The position numbers were made by a program, and so were the translations under genes. Below the pieces are notes generated by a model, which made no database searches, was not told where the DNA came from, and saw nothing but the letters and a program-made list of their open reading frames with translations. Shown in pieces: positions 24,437 through 33,926 of a stretch of DNA of 64,000 nt. The DNA comes from Streptomyces carminius (GTDB lineage: Bacteria; Actinomycetota; Actinomycetes; Streptomycetales; Streptomycetaceae). Positions within the stretch are counted from its first letter, which is position 1; every line of letters starts with the position of its first letter. The stretch is taken from assembly GCF_002794255.1 (NCBI RefSeq), contig NZ_PGGW01000010.1, forward strand, positions 27,917-91,916, given 5' to 3'.

Positions 24437-26263
24437 TCAGAAGGCGGACTCGTCCAGCTCCATCACCGACAGGTCGGTGGCCTCGGTGATCTGCCGCTGG
24501 ACCGCGACGCCCGGCAGGACGTTCGCCGCGAAGAACTTCGCCGCGGCGATCTTGCCCGTGTAGAACGCCTTGTCCCTGGCGGAGGCGTCCGGCAGCTTGT
24601 CGGCGGCCACGGCGGCGCCCTTGAGCAGCAGGTAGCCGACGACGACGTCACCGGAGGCCATCAGCAGCCCGGTGGTGTTCAGGCCGACCTTGTAGATGGA
24701 CTTCACGTCCTTCTCGGTGGCGGCCAGGTCGGTCAGCATGGTGCCGACGATGGCCTCCAGGTCGCCCGCGGCCCTGGCGAGCCGGTCGCGGGCGTCGGCG
24801 AGCTCCTCGCCGCCGGCGGCCTCCGCCAGGAACTTCTTGATCTCCTCGGACAGGGCGGTCAGCGCCTGGCCCTGGTCGCGGACGATCTTGCGGAAGAAGT
24901 AGTCCTGGCCCTGGATCGCCGTGGTGCCCTCGTAGAGGGTGTCGATCTTGGCGTCCCGGATGTACTGCTCGATCGGGTACTCCTGCAGGTAGCCGGAGCC
25001 GCCGAAGGTCTGCAGGGACTGGGCGAGCTGCTCGTAGGACTTCTCCGAGCCGTAGCCCTTGACGATCGGCAGCAGCAGGTCGTTGAGGCGCTTGGCTTCG
25101 GTGGCGTCCTCGCCGTTCGCCTCCTTGACCTGCACCGCGTCCTGGACGGCTGCGGTGTAGAGCACCAGGGAGCGCATGCCCTCGGCGTACGCCTTCTGCA
25201 GCATCAGCGAGCGGCGCACGTCGGGGTGGTGGGTGATGGTGACGCGCGGGGCGGTCTTGTCCGTGGACCGGGTCAGGTCGGCGCCCTGGACGCGCTCCTT
25301 CGCGTACTCCAGCGCGTTGAGGTAGCCGGTGGAGAGGGTGGCGATGGCCTTCGTGCCGACCATCATCCGCGCGAACTCGATGATCTTGAACATCTGGCGG
25401 ATGCCGTCGTGCTTCTCGCCCATCAGCCAGCCCTTGGCGGGGGCGTTGGCGCCGAAGGTCAGCTCGCAGGTGTTGGAGGCCTTCAGGCCCATCTTGTGCT
25501 CGACGTTGGTGGCGTGGACGCCGTTGCGCCCGCCGAGCTCACCGGTGGACCAGTCGAAGTCGTACTTCGGCACGATGAACAGCGACAGGCCCTTGGTGCC
25601 CGGGCCGTGGCCCTCGGGGCGGGCGAGGACGAAGTGCACGATGTTCTCGGACATGTCGTGCTCGCCCGAGGTGATGAAGCGCTTGACGCCCTCGATGTGC
25701 CAGCTGCCGTCGTCCTGCCGGACCGCCTTCGTACGGCCGGCGCCGACGTCGGAGCCGGCGTCGGGCTCGGTGAGCACCATGGTGGAGCCCCACTGCCGGT
25801 CCACCATCAGCTGCGCTATCTTCCGCTGCTCCTCGGTGCCCTCCTCGTGCAGGACACCGGCGAAGGCCGGCCCGGACGCGTACATCCACACCGCCGGGTT
25901 GGCGCCGAGGATGGTCTCGGCGAAGGCCCACAGCAGGGAGCGCGGGGCGTTGGTGCCGCCGATGCCCTCCGGGATGCCCAGCCGCCACCACTCGGCGTCC
26001 ATGTATGCCTGGTAGCTCTTCCTGAAGGTGGCCGGGACCGGCGCGGTGCCGGTCTCCGGGTCGAACACCGGCGGGTTGCGGTCGGCGTCCTCGAAGGAGG
26101 CGGCCAGCTCGTTCTCGGCCAGCCGCGCGACCTCGGACAGCACGCTCCTGGCGGTCTCGACGTCCATCTCCGCGAACGGGCCGGTGCCGTACACCGTGTC
26201 ACGGCCGAGGACCTCGAAGAGGTTGAACTCGAGGTCGCGGAGATTCGACTTGTAGTGCCCCAT
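24437..26263 (-). CDS. Acyl-CoA dehydrogenase, long FadE-type with C-terminal extension
   Basis: A 608-residue FAD-dependent acyl-CoA dehydrogenase. It has an N-terminal helical extension ([19 protein letters not shown]), the catalytic body with the FAD strand block [13 protein letters not shown] and [11 protein letters not shown], and the base-bearing motif [16 protein letters not shown] further C-terminal helical region of about 130 residues is typical of the 600-residue actinobacterial class. Such enzymes catalyse the first step of beta-oxidation with electron transfer to ETF. CGGAG precedes ATG 26263. Chain-length preference cannot be read from the sequence. No other beta-oxidation gene is adjacent. 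Confidence 0.92.
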   Translation of the reverse strand: MGHYKSNLRDLEFNLFEVLGRDTVYGTGPFAEMDVETARSVLSEVARLAENELAASFEDADRNPPVFDPETGTAPVPATFRKSYQAYMDAEWWRLGIPEGIGGTNAPRSLLWAFAETILGANPAVWMYASGPAFAGVLHEEGTEEQRKIAQLMVDRQWGSTMVLTEPDAGSDVGAGRTKAVRQDDGSWHIEGVKRFITSGEHDMSENIVHFVLARPEGHGPGTKGLSLFIVPKYDFDWSTGELGGRNGVHATNVEHKMGLKASNTCELTFGANAPAKGWLMGEKHDGIRQMFKIIEFARMMVGTKAIATLSTGYLNALEYAKERVQGADLTRSTDKTAPRVTITHHPDVRRSLMLQKAYAEGMRSLVLYTAAVQDAVQVKEANGEDATEAKRLNDLLLPIVKGYGSEKSYEQLAQSLQTFGGSGYLQEYPIEQYIRDAKIDTLYEGTTAIQGQDYFFRKIVRDQGQALTALSEEIKKFLAEAAGGEELADARDRLARAAGDLEAIVGTMLTDLAATEKDVKSIYKVGLNTTGLLMASGDVVVGYLLLKGAAVAADKLPDASARDKAFYTGKIAAAKFFAANVLPGVAVQRQITEATDLSVMELDESAF

Positions 26264-26522
26264 GGCGACGGCTCCGTAGTGGGATAGACAGGGAGGAGGG
26301 GAGTCCTCTTCACAGACGCGTACCGATAAGTAGCTCCCATCATGCTACCCGCCGGTAATAAGAATCAACCCCATACCTCCCGACTGTGACCCAACTCCCC
26401 GTGCGGCTCGTCCCCCGGACCGTACCGGGCCGCCGCGCCGCTGTCCGGGCAGATCGCGAAGCCGGGGCCGGAAGCCGCCGGTACGGGCATGGGGCGGCCG
26501 GGGAGTCAGTACTCTTGCGTCC

Positions 26523-27062
26523 ATGTACGGCTACGACCAGACCGGGAACGCGGGCCGGCACGCCGGTCATCCGGGCCACGGCGGCCACCCGGGGCACTCC
26601 GGGCACTCTGGCCACGGCGCGCACGGTGCGCACGCCGGACAGCAGCAGCACTACGCCCAGCAGCAGCCGCCCTACGGCGAGCAGCCGCTCTACCCCGAGC
26701 CGTCGCCGCCCTCGCTGGCCGAGGCGGTGAAGGCCTTCACCACGGGCGTGCTGACCCCGGAGGACTTCCAGGCGGTCTTCGCCACCTCCAAGGTGTACTG
26801 CCCGCGCGGTGACACCCCCGGCTTTCTGGCGCTGCACAGCACCCAGCAGCCGGTGATCCCGATGTTCACCACGCTCAAGGAACTGCGCGCGTACGCGGGC
26901 AAGGAGTCCAAGTACTTCGTCATCACCGGCGCGGAGGTGCTCGACCTGCTGCCGTCCGGCTACGGCTTCGTGCTGGACATGGAGGGCGAGCACCGGATCG
27001 TCTTCGACGCCAAGGCGGTGGAGGAGATGGTCGACTTCGCGATGCGCCGGATGTACGGCTGA
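26523..27062 (+). CDS. SseB-domain protein with a His/Gly-rich N-terminal tail
   Basis: A 179-residue protein. Residues 9-36 are a His/Gly/Ala repeat (units such as GHPGHGGHPGHSGH, over ten His), followed by a Gln/Tyr/Pro-rich linker. From about residue 60 comes an SseB-like N-terminal domain (FTTGVLTPEDFQAVFATSKVYCP, TLKELRAYAGKESKYFVITG, LDLLPSGYGFVLD). SseB was linked to serine sensitivity in E. coli; in actinomycetes the domain is of unknown function. The His tail could bind nickel, zinc or copper. No ribosome binding site is obvious at ATG 26523. It diverges from the acyl-CoA dehydrogenase gene. Confidence 0.75.
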   Translation: MYGYDQTGNAGRHAGHPGHGGHPGHSGHSGHGAHGAHAGQQQHYAQQQPPYGEQPLYPEPSPPSLAEAVKAFTTGVLTPEDFQAVFATSKVYCPRGDTPGFLALHSTQQPVIPMFTTLKELRAYAGKESKYFVITGAEVLDLLPSGYGFVLDMEGEHRIVFDAKAVEEMVDFAMRRMYG

Positions 27063-27178
27063 CGCCGGGCGCGACCGGCCGCGCGGCCGGAGCGGGGCAC
27101 TGGTCTTCGGCGGGGCACTGGCCTTCGGTTGAACATTGAAATATCCTGGGTGTCCCAAGACCTCCCGAGGAGATCCCG

Positions 27179-28132
27179 ATGCCCGCGATCACTGCCGAGA
27201 ACCCGCTCGCGCTGCCGCGTGTCACAGTTCCCGTGGGCGCCCGGCCACGCCGCGTCCTGCAGCTGGTCACGGCACCCTCCGGTTTCGAGGGGGAGGGCTT
27301 CCCGGTACGGCGGGCGTTCGCCGCGATCGACCACAGGTATCTGGACCCGTTCATCATGATGGACCAGATGGGCGAGGTGGACTACGGGGCCGGCGAGCCC
27401 AAGGGGACCCCCTGGCATCCGCACCGCGGCTTCGAGACCGTCACGTACATCATCGACGGCACCTTCATCCACCGGGACTCGCACGGTGGCGGCGGCACCA
27501 TCACCGACGGCGACACCCAGTGGATGACCGCGGGCTCCGGCCTCCTGCACATCGAGACCCCGCCCGAGGAACTGGTCATGTCCGGCGGCCTCTTCCACGG
27601 CCTGCAGCTGTGGGTCAACCTGCCGGCCAAGGACAAGATGACCGACCCCCGCTACCAGGACATCCGCGGCGGCAGCGTCAAGCTGCTGGCGTCCAGTGAC
27701 GGCGGTGCGCTCCTGCGGGTCATCGCGGGTGAGATGAACGGTCACGAAGGGCCGGGCGTCACGCACACACCGATAACGATGATCCATGCCTCGGTCAGTC
27801 CCGGTGCGGAGGTCACGCTGCCCTGGCGACCGGACTTCAACGCCCTCGCGTACGGCCTCGCGGGCCAGGGATTCGCCGGCGGGGAGCGGCAGCCCTTCGG
27901 CACGGGGCAGTCGGTCGTCTTCGGCGACGGCGACGCGCTCACCGTCCGGGCCGCCGGGAACCAGGACTCCCGTAGCGCGAACTTCGAGGTGGTCCTGCTC
28001 GGCGGTCTGCCGATCCGTGAGCCGGTGGCACACTACGGGCCGTTCGTGATGAACAGCCACGCCGAGCTGGCCCAGGCGTTCGACGACTTCAAGGCGGGAC
28101 GGCTGGGGAAGATTCCGGCCGATCTCCTCTGA
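27179..28132 (+). CDS. Pirin-family bicupin protein
   Basis: A 317-residue protein of two cupin barrels. The metal-binding N-terminal cupin has the family signature: FIMMDQMGEVDY, HPHRGFETVTYIIDG with two His, HRDSHGGGGTI, and QWMTAGSGLLHIE with the third His and the Glu. The C-terminal cupin is less conserved (GAEVTLPWRPDFNALAYGL). Pirins are iron proteins; some bacterial ones are quercetinases, and the Streptomyces protein is usually linked to redox metabolism. GAGGAG precedes ATG 27179. It is monocistronic and converges on the DHA2 exporter. Confidence 0.9.
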   Translation: MPAITAENPLALPRVTVPVGARPRRVLQLVTAPSGFEGEGFPVRRAFAAIDHRYLDPFIMMDQMGEVDYGAGEPKGTPWHPHRGFETVTYIIDGTFIHRDSHGGGGTITDGDTQWMTAGSGLLHIETPPEELVMSGGLFHGLQLWVNLPAKDKMTDPRYQDIRGGSVKLLASSDGGALLRVIAGEMNGHEGPGVTHTPITMIHASVSPGAEVTLPWRPDFNALAYGLAGQGFAGGERQPFGTGQSVVFGDGDALTVRAAGNQDSRSANFEVVLLGGLPIREPVAHYGPFVMNSHAELAQAFDDFKAGRLGKIPADLL

Positions 28133-28157
28133 CGGCGGTCCCGCGCGAGGCCGTCGG

Positions 28158-29600
28158 TCACGTCTGCCGCGGTACGGGCTTGGGCAGCAGCGCGATCAGG
28201 GCGGTACCGGCCAGCAGGAAGACCACGCCGATTCGGAAGGCGAGCGAGTAACCCGAGGCGAGCGCCTCCTCGGCACCGGCCGGCCCCGGGAGCGAGGAGA
28301 TCCGGTCGGCCGCCGCCGTGACGAGGACCGTCAAGCCGAGCGCACCGCCCAGCTGGCTGGAGGTGTTGAGCAGTCCGGAGACGACTCCCTGGTCGGCGGC
28401 CGGCACTCCGGAGGTGGCCGCCGTGGTGATCGGCGTCATCAGCAGCCCCGCGCCGGTCATCATCAGGATGCCCGGTCCCAGGATCGTGCCGACGAAAGTG
28501 CCATGCGCGGTGAGCGTACTCTGCCAGGCCATGCCGACGGCCGCCAACAGGCCGCCGGCCGCGCCGATCAGCCGTCCGTCCACGTGGCTCATCAGCCGGG
28601 GCGCCAGCTTGGAGCCCACGATGACGGCGACGGTGTGCGGAAGGAAGCAGAGGCCGGTGCGTACGGGACTGTAGTGAAGCACGTTCTGCATGTACAGGGA
28701 AAGGAAGTACCAGACGCAGAAGGTCGCCGCGCCGATGGCGAGCAGGACCGTGTTCGCGGTGGACACCGAGCGGATGAGGAAGAGGCGCGGCGGGATGAGG
28801 GGCTCGGCGGCACGCGACTGGAGTCGGCCGAAGAGCACGAGACCGGCCAGGGCCGCGGCGATCGGCAGCGTCGAGCGACCGGAGCCCCAGCCGTGCGACT
28901 CGCTCGCCGCGATGCCGTACGCCAGCGCGGCGACACCAACGGTGACCAGCAGGGCGCCGAACACGTCGAGCCGCCGGGAGAGACCGCCGCGGTTCGTGGG
29001 GAGACAGAGCACGGCGCCCACCAGCAGCACCGCTCCGACCGGCACGTTGACCAGCAGTACCCAGCGCCAGGAGAGGAAGTCGGTGAGCACCCCGCCGACC
29101 AGGCCGCCCGCGGCTCCGCCGCCGGCGCCGACCGCGGTCCAGGTGCCGATGGCCCGGGTGCGTCTGACGCCCTCGGGAAACGAGGTGGTGATGATCGACA
29201 ACGTGGCCGGCGCGAGCACTGCGGCGCCGAGACCCTGTACGGCGCGGGCGGTCACCAGCATCCAGGGACCCTGGGCGAGGCCGCCGACGAGACTGGCCGC
29301 CGTGAACAGGCCGAGGCCGAAAAGGAAGGTCCTCTCGCGGCCGAAGAGATCGGCGATCCTGCCGCCCAGCAGCAGGAAACCGGCGAAGGTGAGGGTGTAG
29401 GCGTTGACCACCCACTGCAGTCCGGTCTCGCCGAGCCCCAGATCGGAGCGTATGGACGGCAGTGCCACATTGACCACGGAGATGTCGAGCACGATGAGGA
29501 ACTGTCCACCGCACACCACGGTGAGCACCGCCCAGGCCGGGACTGCCCGCCCGGTCCTGTTCCGGACCGTGTGCTCCCGTGCTTTCGTTAAGCGACTCAT
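28158..29600 (-). CDS. DHA2-family (EmrB/QacA) multidrug exporter with a TTA codon
   Basis: A 480-residue, 14-helix MFS drug:H+ antiporter. The helix-2/3 loop GGRIADLFGRERTFLFG (A motif) and the helix-5 C motif region (VGAGGGAAGGLVGGVLTDFLSWRWVFLVN-like block) identify the DHA2 exporters. AGGAAGAG precedes ATG 29600. Codon 4 is TTA (29589-29591), the only one I found in this gene, so translation should depend on the bldA tRNA and be limited to late growth. It marks the left border of the accessory region and could export a product of it, although an importer operon lies between it and the biosynthetic genes. Confidence 0.88.
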   Translation of the reverse strand: MSRLTKAREHTVRNRTGRAVPAWAVLTVVCGGQFLIVLDISVVNVALPSIRSDLGLGETGLQWVVNAYTLTFAGFLLLGGRIADLFGRERTFLFGLGLFTAASLVGGLAQGPWMLVTARAVQGLGAAVLAPATLSIITTSFPEGVRRTRAIGTWTAVGAGGGAAGGLVGGVLTDFLSWRWVLLVNVPVGAVLLVGAVLCLPTNRGGLSRRLDVFGALLVTVGVAALAYGIAASESHGWGSGRSTLPIAAALAGLVLFGRLQSRAAEPLIPPRLFLIRSVSTANTVLLAIGAATFCVWYFLSLYMQNVLHYSPVRTGLCFLPHTVAVIVGSKLAPRLMSHVDGRLIGAAGGLLAAVGMAWQSTLTAHGTFVGTILGPGILMMTGAGLLMTPITTAATSGVPAADQGVVSGLLNTSSQLGGALGLTVLVTAAADRISSLPGPAGAEEALASGYSLAFRIGVVFLLAGTALIALLPKPVPRQT

Positions 29601-30103
29601 CCGTTCTCTTCCTGTGTGATCGGCTGCGGGGCGTCACGATTCCGGCCGGTGGCCCCGTGGCGGACGGTTCTCCGCACCGGTGTGTGGCGGGCGTGGATCG
29701 GACCGGTGGGGTGTCGGGGCAGGCGCAGTCCGCAGGCGCGTGTCCGGCCGACGGCGGGGTGGCGACTGGTGGCCGGGCTCTGGGACGCGCGGGCCGGTAG
29801 GAGTATTGAACACCATGGCAACGAACGAGTCCCCTGTATTAATCTCCGCTGGAGATGGCCTGCTGGAGCCGGGCAGCCAGCACTTACGGATCGCCGAAGC
29901 AGTACACGGGGTACACGCAGTTCGTGCTCGGAGGAACGAGTGCGGGGGAGGCGGGCCGGACGGTCGTGACGGAGTACCGGCCGGTCCTCGGTGCCTCGCC
30001 GGATCCCCCCACGACCTGGTGGAGGGAGACGGCCGTGGAGCCGTCTCCGCCTCGGAGCACATCGAGTGGTGCCTCGGCGGTCACCCGATCTGGGAGTGAT
30101 GCG
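29601..30103. other. 503-base gap with coding-like remnants, upstream of the ABC operon
   Basis: It separates the divergent exporter and ABC operon. Two overlapping plus-strand frames look partly coding. One begins at ATG 29815 behind an AGGAG and ends at 30099, with two TTA codons and weak GC bias at third positions. The other begins at ATG 29855, has better bias, and runs uninterrupted into the ATPase gene. I do not recognise either product. They may be a decayed gene or an N-terminal extension of the ATPase. Confidence 0.4.
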
Positions 30104-31105
30104 ATGGGTGAGTCCGCACCTGCCTCGATACCTGCCTCGATACCGCTGACCGTCTCCGGTGCGGGAAGCGAGGACGGGATCGTCGCCGACGAGAAGAGGA
30201 ACAAGAGGGGGGCGGGGGTTTCCGCCGGCCTCGACGACGAGCGTCCCGGGCCGGGGGCCGCCGCCGATCGAGGGCAGACCGCTCTGGAGCTGAGCGGGGT
30301 CACCAAACACTTCCCACTGAGACGCCGTGTCACCGTGGCACTCGACGGCGTGGATCTCACCGTCGGGAAGGGCGAGTTCGTGAGTCTGCTCGGACCGTCC
30401 GGCTGCGGGAAGTCCACCGTGCTGCGGCTGCTCGCCGGTCTTGAGGAGCCCACCGCGGGCCAGGTCCGGGTGGATGGCCGCCCGCCTGCCGCGCTGGTCG
30501 GGGAGCACCGGCTCAGCGTCGCCTTCCAGCAGCACGCGTTGCTGCCCTGGGCGAGCGTGGCCGAGAACATCGCACTGCCCTTCAGGGTCGCAGGCCGACC
30601 GGTCGACCGCGCCAGAATCGCCGAACTTCTCCGGCTGACCGGACTGACGGACTTCGCCGAGGCGCGTCCCCGCCAGTTGTCGGGAGGCATGTGCCAGCGG
30701 GCCGCCGTCGCCCGGGCGCTCGCGCTCGACCCCGAAGTGTTGCTTCTGGACGAACCGTTCGGCTCGCTGGACGCGGTGACGCGGCGCCGCCTCAACTTCG
30801 AGCTGGCCCGCATCTGGACGGAGCGGCGCATCACCACCCTCCTGGTGACCCATGACGTGGCGGAGGCGGTGCTGCTCGCCGACCGCGTGGTGGTCCTGAC
30901 CGGCCGGCCGGGCCGGGTGCGGCACGTGGAAGAGGTCGGCCTGAGCCGTCCGCGCAGCGGCCGGCTGACGCGGGAAGCGGCGTTCCACGACATCGTCGAC
31001 AGGCTCACGGCACTGCTGGACGGCGACCTCGAGAGCGGCGCCTTCCCCGAGGAGGACGGCGACACGCGGTCGGGCCGGCGTCTGCTGCCAAGGCGTGCGC
31101 GATGA
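30104..31105 (+). CDS. ABC importer ATP-binding protein (nitrate/sulfonate/taurine type)
   Basis: The 333-residue nucleotide-binding subunit of an importer. Walker A (LLGPSGCGKSTVLRLL), Q-loop (VAFQQHALLPW), signature (LSGGMCQRAAVARALAL), Walker B (VLLLDEPFGSLD) and switch His (LLVTHDVAEAVLLADRV) are all present. The order is that of SsuB/TauB-like proteins. About 60 extra low-complexity residues precede the domain. GGGAG seven bases upstream supports ATG 30104; the frame is open back to 29855. Its stop overlaps the ATG of permease 1 by four bases. It energises the two permeases for uptake of the ligand bound by the lipoprotein at 32722. Confidence 0.88.
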   Translation: MGESAPASIPASIPLTVSGAGSEDGIVADEKRNKRGAGVSAGLDDERPGPGAAADRGQTALELSGVTKHFPLRRRVTVALDGVDLTVGKGEFVSLLGPSGCGKSTVLRLLAGLEEPTAGQVRVDGRPPAALVGEHRLSVAFQQHALLPWASVAENIALPFRVAGRPVDRARIAELLRLTGLTDFAEARPRQLSGGMCQRAAVARALALDPEVLLLDEPFGSLDAVTRRRLNFELARIWTERRITTLLVTHDVAEAVLLADRVVVLTGRPGRVRHVEEVGLSRPRSGRLTREAAFHDIVDRLTALLDGDLESGAFPEEDGDTRSGRRLLPRRAR

Positions 31106-31863
31106 GGCCGGGACGGACCGGCGGGGTGCGCGACGCCCTGCCGGTGGCGGCGGGCGCCGTACTGGCGGTCGCCCTGATGGAGGCCGTCGGACGGCTGGAG
31201 GTGTTCGGCGGCAGCTGGCCGCCGCTCAGCCGTGTGCTGGACCTCCTGTGGGTCCCCGCCACCCGCGAACTGCTCGTGAGGTCGCTGGGCACCACCGCCG
31301 GCGAGGCCGGGATCGGGCTGCTGGCGGGGACACTGGCAGCGGTCGCCGTCGCGGTGCTCGGTGTGCTGCTGCCCGTGCTCAGGGCGGGTCTGGACCGGCT
31401 GGCCGCCGTCGTCAACGCCATTCCGCTGATCGCACTCGGCCCTCTGCTGATCGCCGGCGTGGGCCGCGAGGACAGCCCTGCCGTGGTCGCGGCGCTGGCG
31501 GTCGGGTTCGTCATGTTCGTCTCCATGACGTCCGGGCTCGACGCGGCGAGCGGAGCGCACCACGACGTGCTGGCGGCGCTCGGCGCGTCACGGACCACCA
31601 CACTGCTGCGGCTGCGGCTGCCCGCCTCGGTGCCGATGGCACTCGACGGCCTCACCCAGGCGGCCCCGGCGGCCGTTCTCGGTGCCATCGTGGGCGAGTG
31701 GCTCGGCGCGCCGCGCGGGCTGGGCACGCTCCTGGTCAGCACGATGCAGAACCACCAGACACTGCTGTTGTGGGCGGCCGGCATGGCCGCCGCGCTGCTG
31801 GCCATGGCCTCCTACGCGGTGGTGTGCGCCCTGCGCTCCCAGCTCGTCTGGAGGTTCCAGTGA
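31102..31863 (+). CDS. ABC importer permease 1 (BPD_transp_1)
   Basis: A 253-residue integral membrane subunit with about six helices. The EAA loop that docks on the ATPase is visible as DVLAALGASRTTTLLRLRLPASVP. It belongs to the SsuC/TauC-like permeases. The start overlaps the ATPase stop and its own stop overlaps the GTG of permease 2, so all three are translationally coupled. Having two different permease genes points to a heterodimer; most sulfonate, taurine and HMP importers use one gene twice. Confidence 0.85.
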   Translation: MRPGRTGGVRDALPVAAGAVLAVALMEAVGRLEVFGGSWPPLSRVLDLLWVPATRELLVRSLGTTAGEAGIGLLAGTLAAVAVAVLGVLLPVLRAGLDRLAAVVNAIPLIALGPLLIAGVGREDSPAVVAALAVGFVMFVSMTSGLDAASGAHHDVLAALGASRTTTLLRLRLPASVPMALDGLTQAAPAAVLGAIVGEWLGAPRGLGTLLVSTMQNHQTLLLWAAGMAAALLAMASYAVVCALRSQLVWRFQ

Positions 31864-32639
31864 GTACCTCCGGCACGCCGCTCCGGCGCCTGACGGCGGC
31901 ACTGGGGGCGGTGCTCAGCAGGTACTGGACAGTGCTGGCGCTGGTGCTCGCCTGGGAGACATGGGTCCGTGTCCGGAACCTCAACGAGATCGTGGTGCCC
32001 GCGCCGTACTCGGTGGTGAGCGACGTCGTCGGCAATCCCTCCGCCTATACGGACGCTCTCGCGCACACGCTGCTGAACTCGGTCGTCGGGCTGAGTCTCG
32101 GTATGGGGCTCGGGGTGTGCTGCGCCGTCGCCGTCTGGTCCTCGCGGCTGCTGGAGGGCCTGTTGACGCCTCTGATGCTGATCATGCGGTCGGTCCCCGT
32201 CGTGGCGATGATCCCGGTGATCGCCTTCGTGACCGGGTACGGCGCCGCCGCGGTGACCACGGTCACCACCCTGGTCTCGTTCTTTCCCACCTTCGTGATG
32301 GTCCTGTCGGGACTGCGATCGGCGCCGGCTGCCATGACCGACATGTTCGCCGTCCTCGGCGCCTCCCGCCCGATGGTGCTGCGCAGACTGCTGCTGCCGC
32401 ACGCGGTCCCCCGACTCCTTGTCGCCCTGCGGCTCACGGCCCCCACGGCGGTGCTCGCCGCGATGCTGGCGGAGTACCTGCTCGGCCGGGACGGTCTGGG
32501 CACTCTCTTCGCCGAGGCGACGATCTTCATGGCGCCGCAGCGCGCCTGGGGCGGCGCACTGATCGCCACCGTGGTCTCCGTCGCCTCCTTCGTGGCCGCC
32601 CGTGGTGTCGAGCAGCGCTACTCCGTCCTGTTCCGTTGA
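31860..32639 (+). CDS. ABC importer permease 2 (BPD_transp_1)
   Basis: A 259-residue permease homologous to the preceding one. Its EAA loop is DMFAVLGASRPMVLRRLLLPHAVP, and the N-terminus (WETWVRVRNLNEIVVPAPYSVVSDVV) is the periplasmic-entry helix region common to SsuC-like proteins. GTG 31860 overlaps the permease 1 stop by four bases. Together they would form the channel. An 82-base gap leads to the substrate-binding lipoprotein gene, which is probably in the same transcript. Confidence 0.85.
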   Translation: MSTSGTPLRRLTAALGAVLSRYWTVLALVLAWETWVRVRNLNEIVVPAPYSVVSDVVGNPSAYTDALAHTLLNSVVGLSLGMGLGVCCAVAVWSSRLLEGLLTPLMLIMRSVPVVAMIPVIAFVTGYGAAAVTTVTTLVSFFPTFVMVLSGLRSAPAAMTDMFAVLGASRPMVLRRLLLPHAVPRLLVALRLTAPTAVLAAMLAEYLLGRDGLGTLFAEATIFMAPQRAWGGALIATVVSVASFVAARGVEQRYSVLFR

Positions 32640-32721
32640 CCTCTCCGGGCCGGTGGTCTGTCCCGCACCGTCCCGCCCCGTGCCGTTGTTCTCCCCACCT
32701 CACACGAGAAAGCCGTACCTC

Positions 32722-33822
32722 ATGCCTGCAGACCGTATTTCCCGGCAGAACGAGTCCGCGCCCGCCTGGTCCCGCAGGCGCTTACTGAAGGTGGCCGGCG
32801 CCGCGGGGGGCGTGGCCCTCGGGGGTGGCCTGCTCGCCGGATGCGGCGACGACGGCGGTGCCCGGGCGTCATCGTCGGCCGACAGGGTCCGCGTGGCGCT
32901 CGGCTGGCTCAACGACATCGAGTTCGCCGGTTTCTGGAACGCGGACGCAGCCGGTTACTACGCGGAGGAAAACCTCAGCGTCGAATTCCAGGAGGGCGGG
33001 CCGAACGCCCCGGACACCACCATCCTGCTGGCCAACGGCCAGGCTGACATCGGCGTGCACGCCAACATGCAGATATTGCTGCAGGCCATTGCCAAGGGCA
33101 ACGACTTCAGGATGGTGGGGGCCGCCCTCCAGACGAACCCGGGTGGGCTGCTCTCTCTGGCGTCCGACCCGGTACGGGAGCCCCGGGACCTGACAGGGGC
33201 CAGGATCCTGGGCCAGGTCGGGGCCAAACCGCAGATCAACGCGATCTTCGACCTGGCGGGGCTGAAGAAGGACTACGAGTTCGTCCCCGCCGGTTCCAGC
33301 GTCGATCCGCTCCTGGAGAAGAAGGGCAAGGTCCTCACCTGCTATATGACAAGTGAGCCGATCACCCTGAGGGTCAAGCACGGGATGAAGCCCGGCAAGG
33401 ACTTCGTCACCGTCACCTACGAATCGCTGGGACTGCCCGCCTACGCGACCATCGTGTACTGCGGGCGGAAGTTCCTGAGGCAGCGGGGGAACGTCATGGA
33501 GCGGTTCATGCGCGCCACCCTTCGGGGCTGGCAGGACAACTTCGAGGACCCCGAGCACGCGGCACGCCTGGTGGTCGGGAAGTACGGTGCCGATCTCGGC
33601 CTGGACCTCACGGAGCAGACGCGCGGGAACGAGGTCCAGATCTCGTTCATGGAGAACGATCTGACACGCAGGAAGGGCCTGTTCCGCATGGACGCCGGGC
33701 GGCTGGGCGGACCCATGTACGCCGGGCTCCGTGCCGCGGGCGTCAAGGATCTGCCGGAGGCGGACGAGGTCGTCGACAACAGCGTTCTCGACGCCGTCTA
33801 CCGGGGGCGTACCCGCGTGTGA
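32722..33822 (+). CDS. ABC importer substrate-binding lipoprotein, NMT1/THI5-like, with a TTA codon
   Basis: A 366-residue extracellular binding protein. The N-terminus carries a twin-arginine signal (SRRRLLKVAG) and a lipobox (GGLLAGC), so export is by Tat with lipid anchoring. The fold starts VRVALGWLNDIEFAGFWNADAAGYY, the NMT1/THI5 signature used by binders of pyrimidine precursors and other small heterocycles; sulfonate binders are close relatives. Codon 21 is TTA (32782-32784), inside the signal peptide, implying bldA dependence. It is last in the importer operon. Substrate is undetermined: the ATPase and permease look sulfonate-like, the binder looks HMP-like. The ribosome binding site is weak. 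Confidence 0.85.
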   Translation: MPADRISRQNESAPAWSRRRLLKVAGAAGGVALGGGLLAGCGDDGGARASSSADRVRVALGWLNDIEFAGFWNADAAGYYAEENLSVEFQEGGPNAPDTTILLANGQADIGVHANMQILLQAIAKGNDFRMVGAALQTNPGGLLSLASDPVREPRDLTGARILGQVGAKPQINAIFDLAGLKKDYEFVPAGSSVDPLLEKKGKVLTCYMTSEPITLRVKHGMKPGKDFVTVTYESLGLPAYATIVYCGRKFLRQRGNVMERFMRATLRGWQDNFEDPEHAARLVVGKYGADLGLDLTEQTRGNEVQISFMENDLTRRKGLFRMDAGRLGGPMYAGLRAAGVKDLPEADEVVDNSVLDAVYRGRTRV

Positions 33823-33880
33823 CGATGCCCGTCGTCCACGGGAGGCGGGAACACGGGTGCTCGTCCCGCTCCCCGTCCCC

Positions 33881-33904
33881 CGCCCCGCCCCGCGGGGCGG
33901 GGCG
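33881..33904. terminator. Bidirectional GC terminator
   Basis: A perfect 24-base palindrome of CGCCCCG/CGGGGCG units, extended by more GGGGC units, between the convergent stops of the binding protein (33822) and the glycosyltransferase (33927). Confidence 0.7.
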
Positions 33905-33926
33905 GGGCGGGGCGGCCGTCCGGGCG

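Noticed and set aside
29815..30099. RiPP precursor peptide for the radical SAM enzyme
   Set aside because: No leader-core layout, no repeated core residues, and it lies 14 kb from the radical SAM gene with an importer operon between.
29601..30103. TPP riboswitch upstream of the NMT1/THI5-like importer
   Set aside because: The conserved CUGAGA and ACCUGAU segments are not present in the gap.
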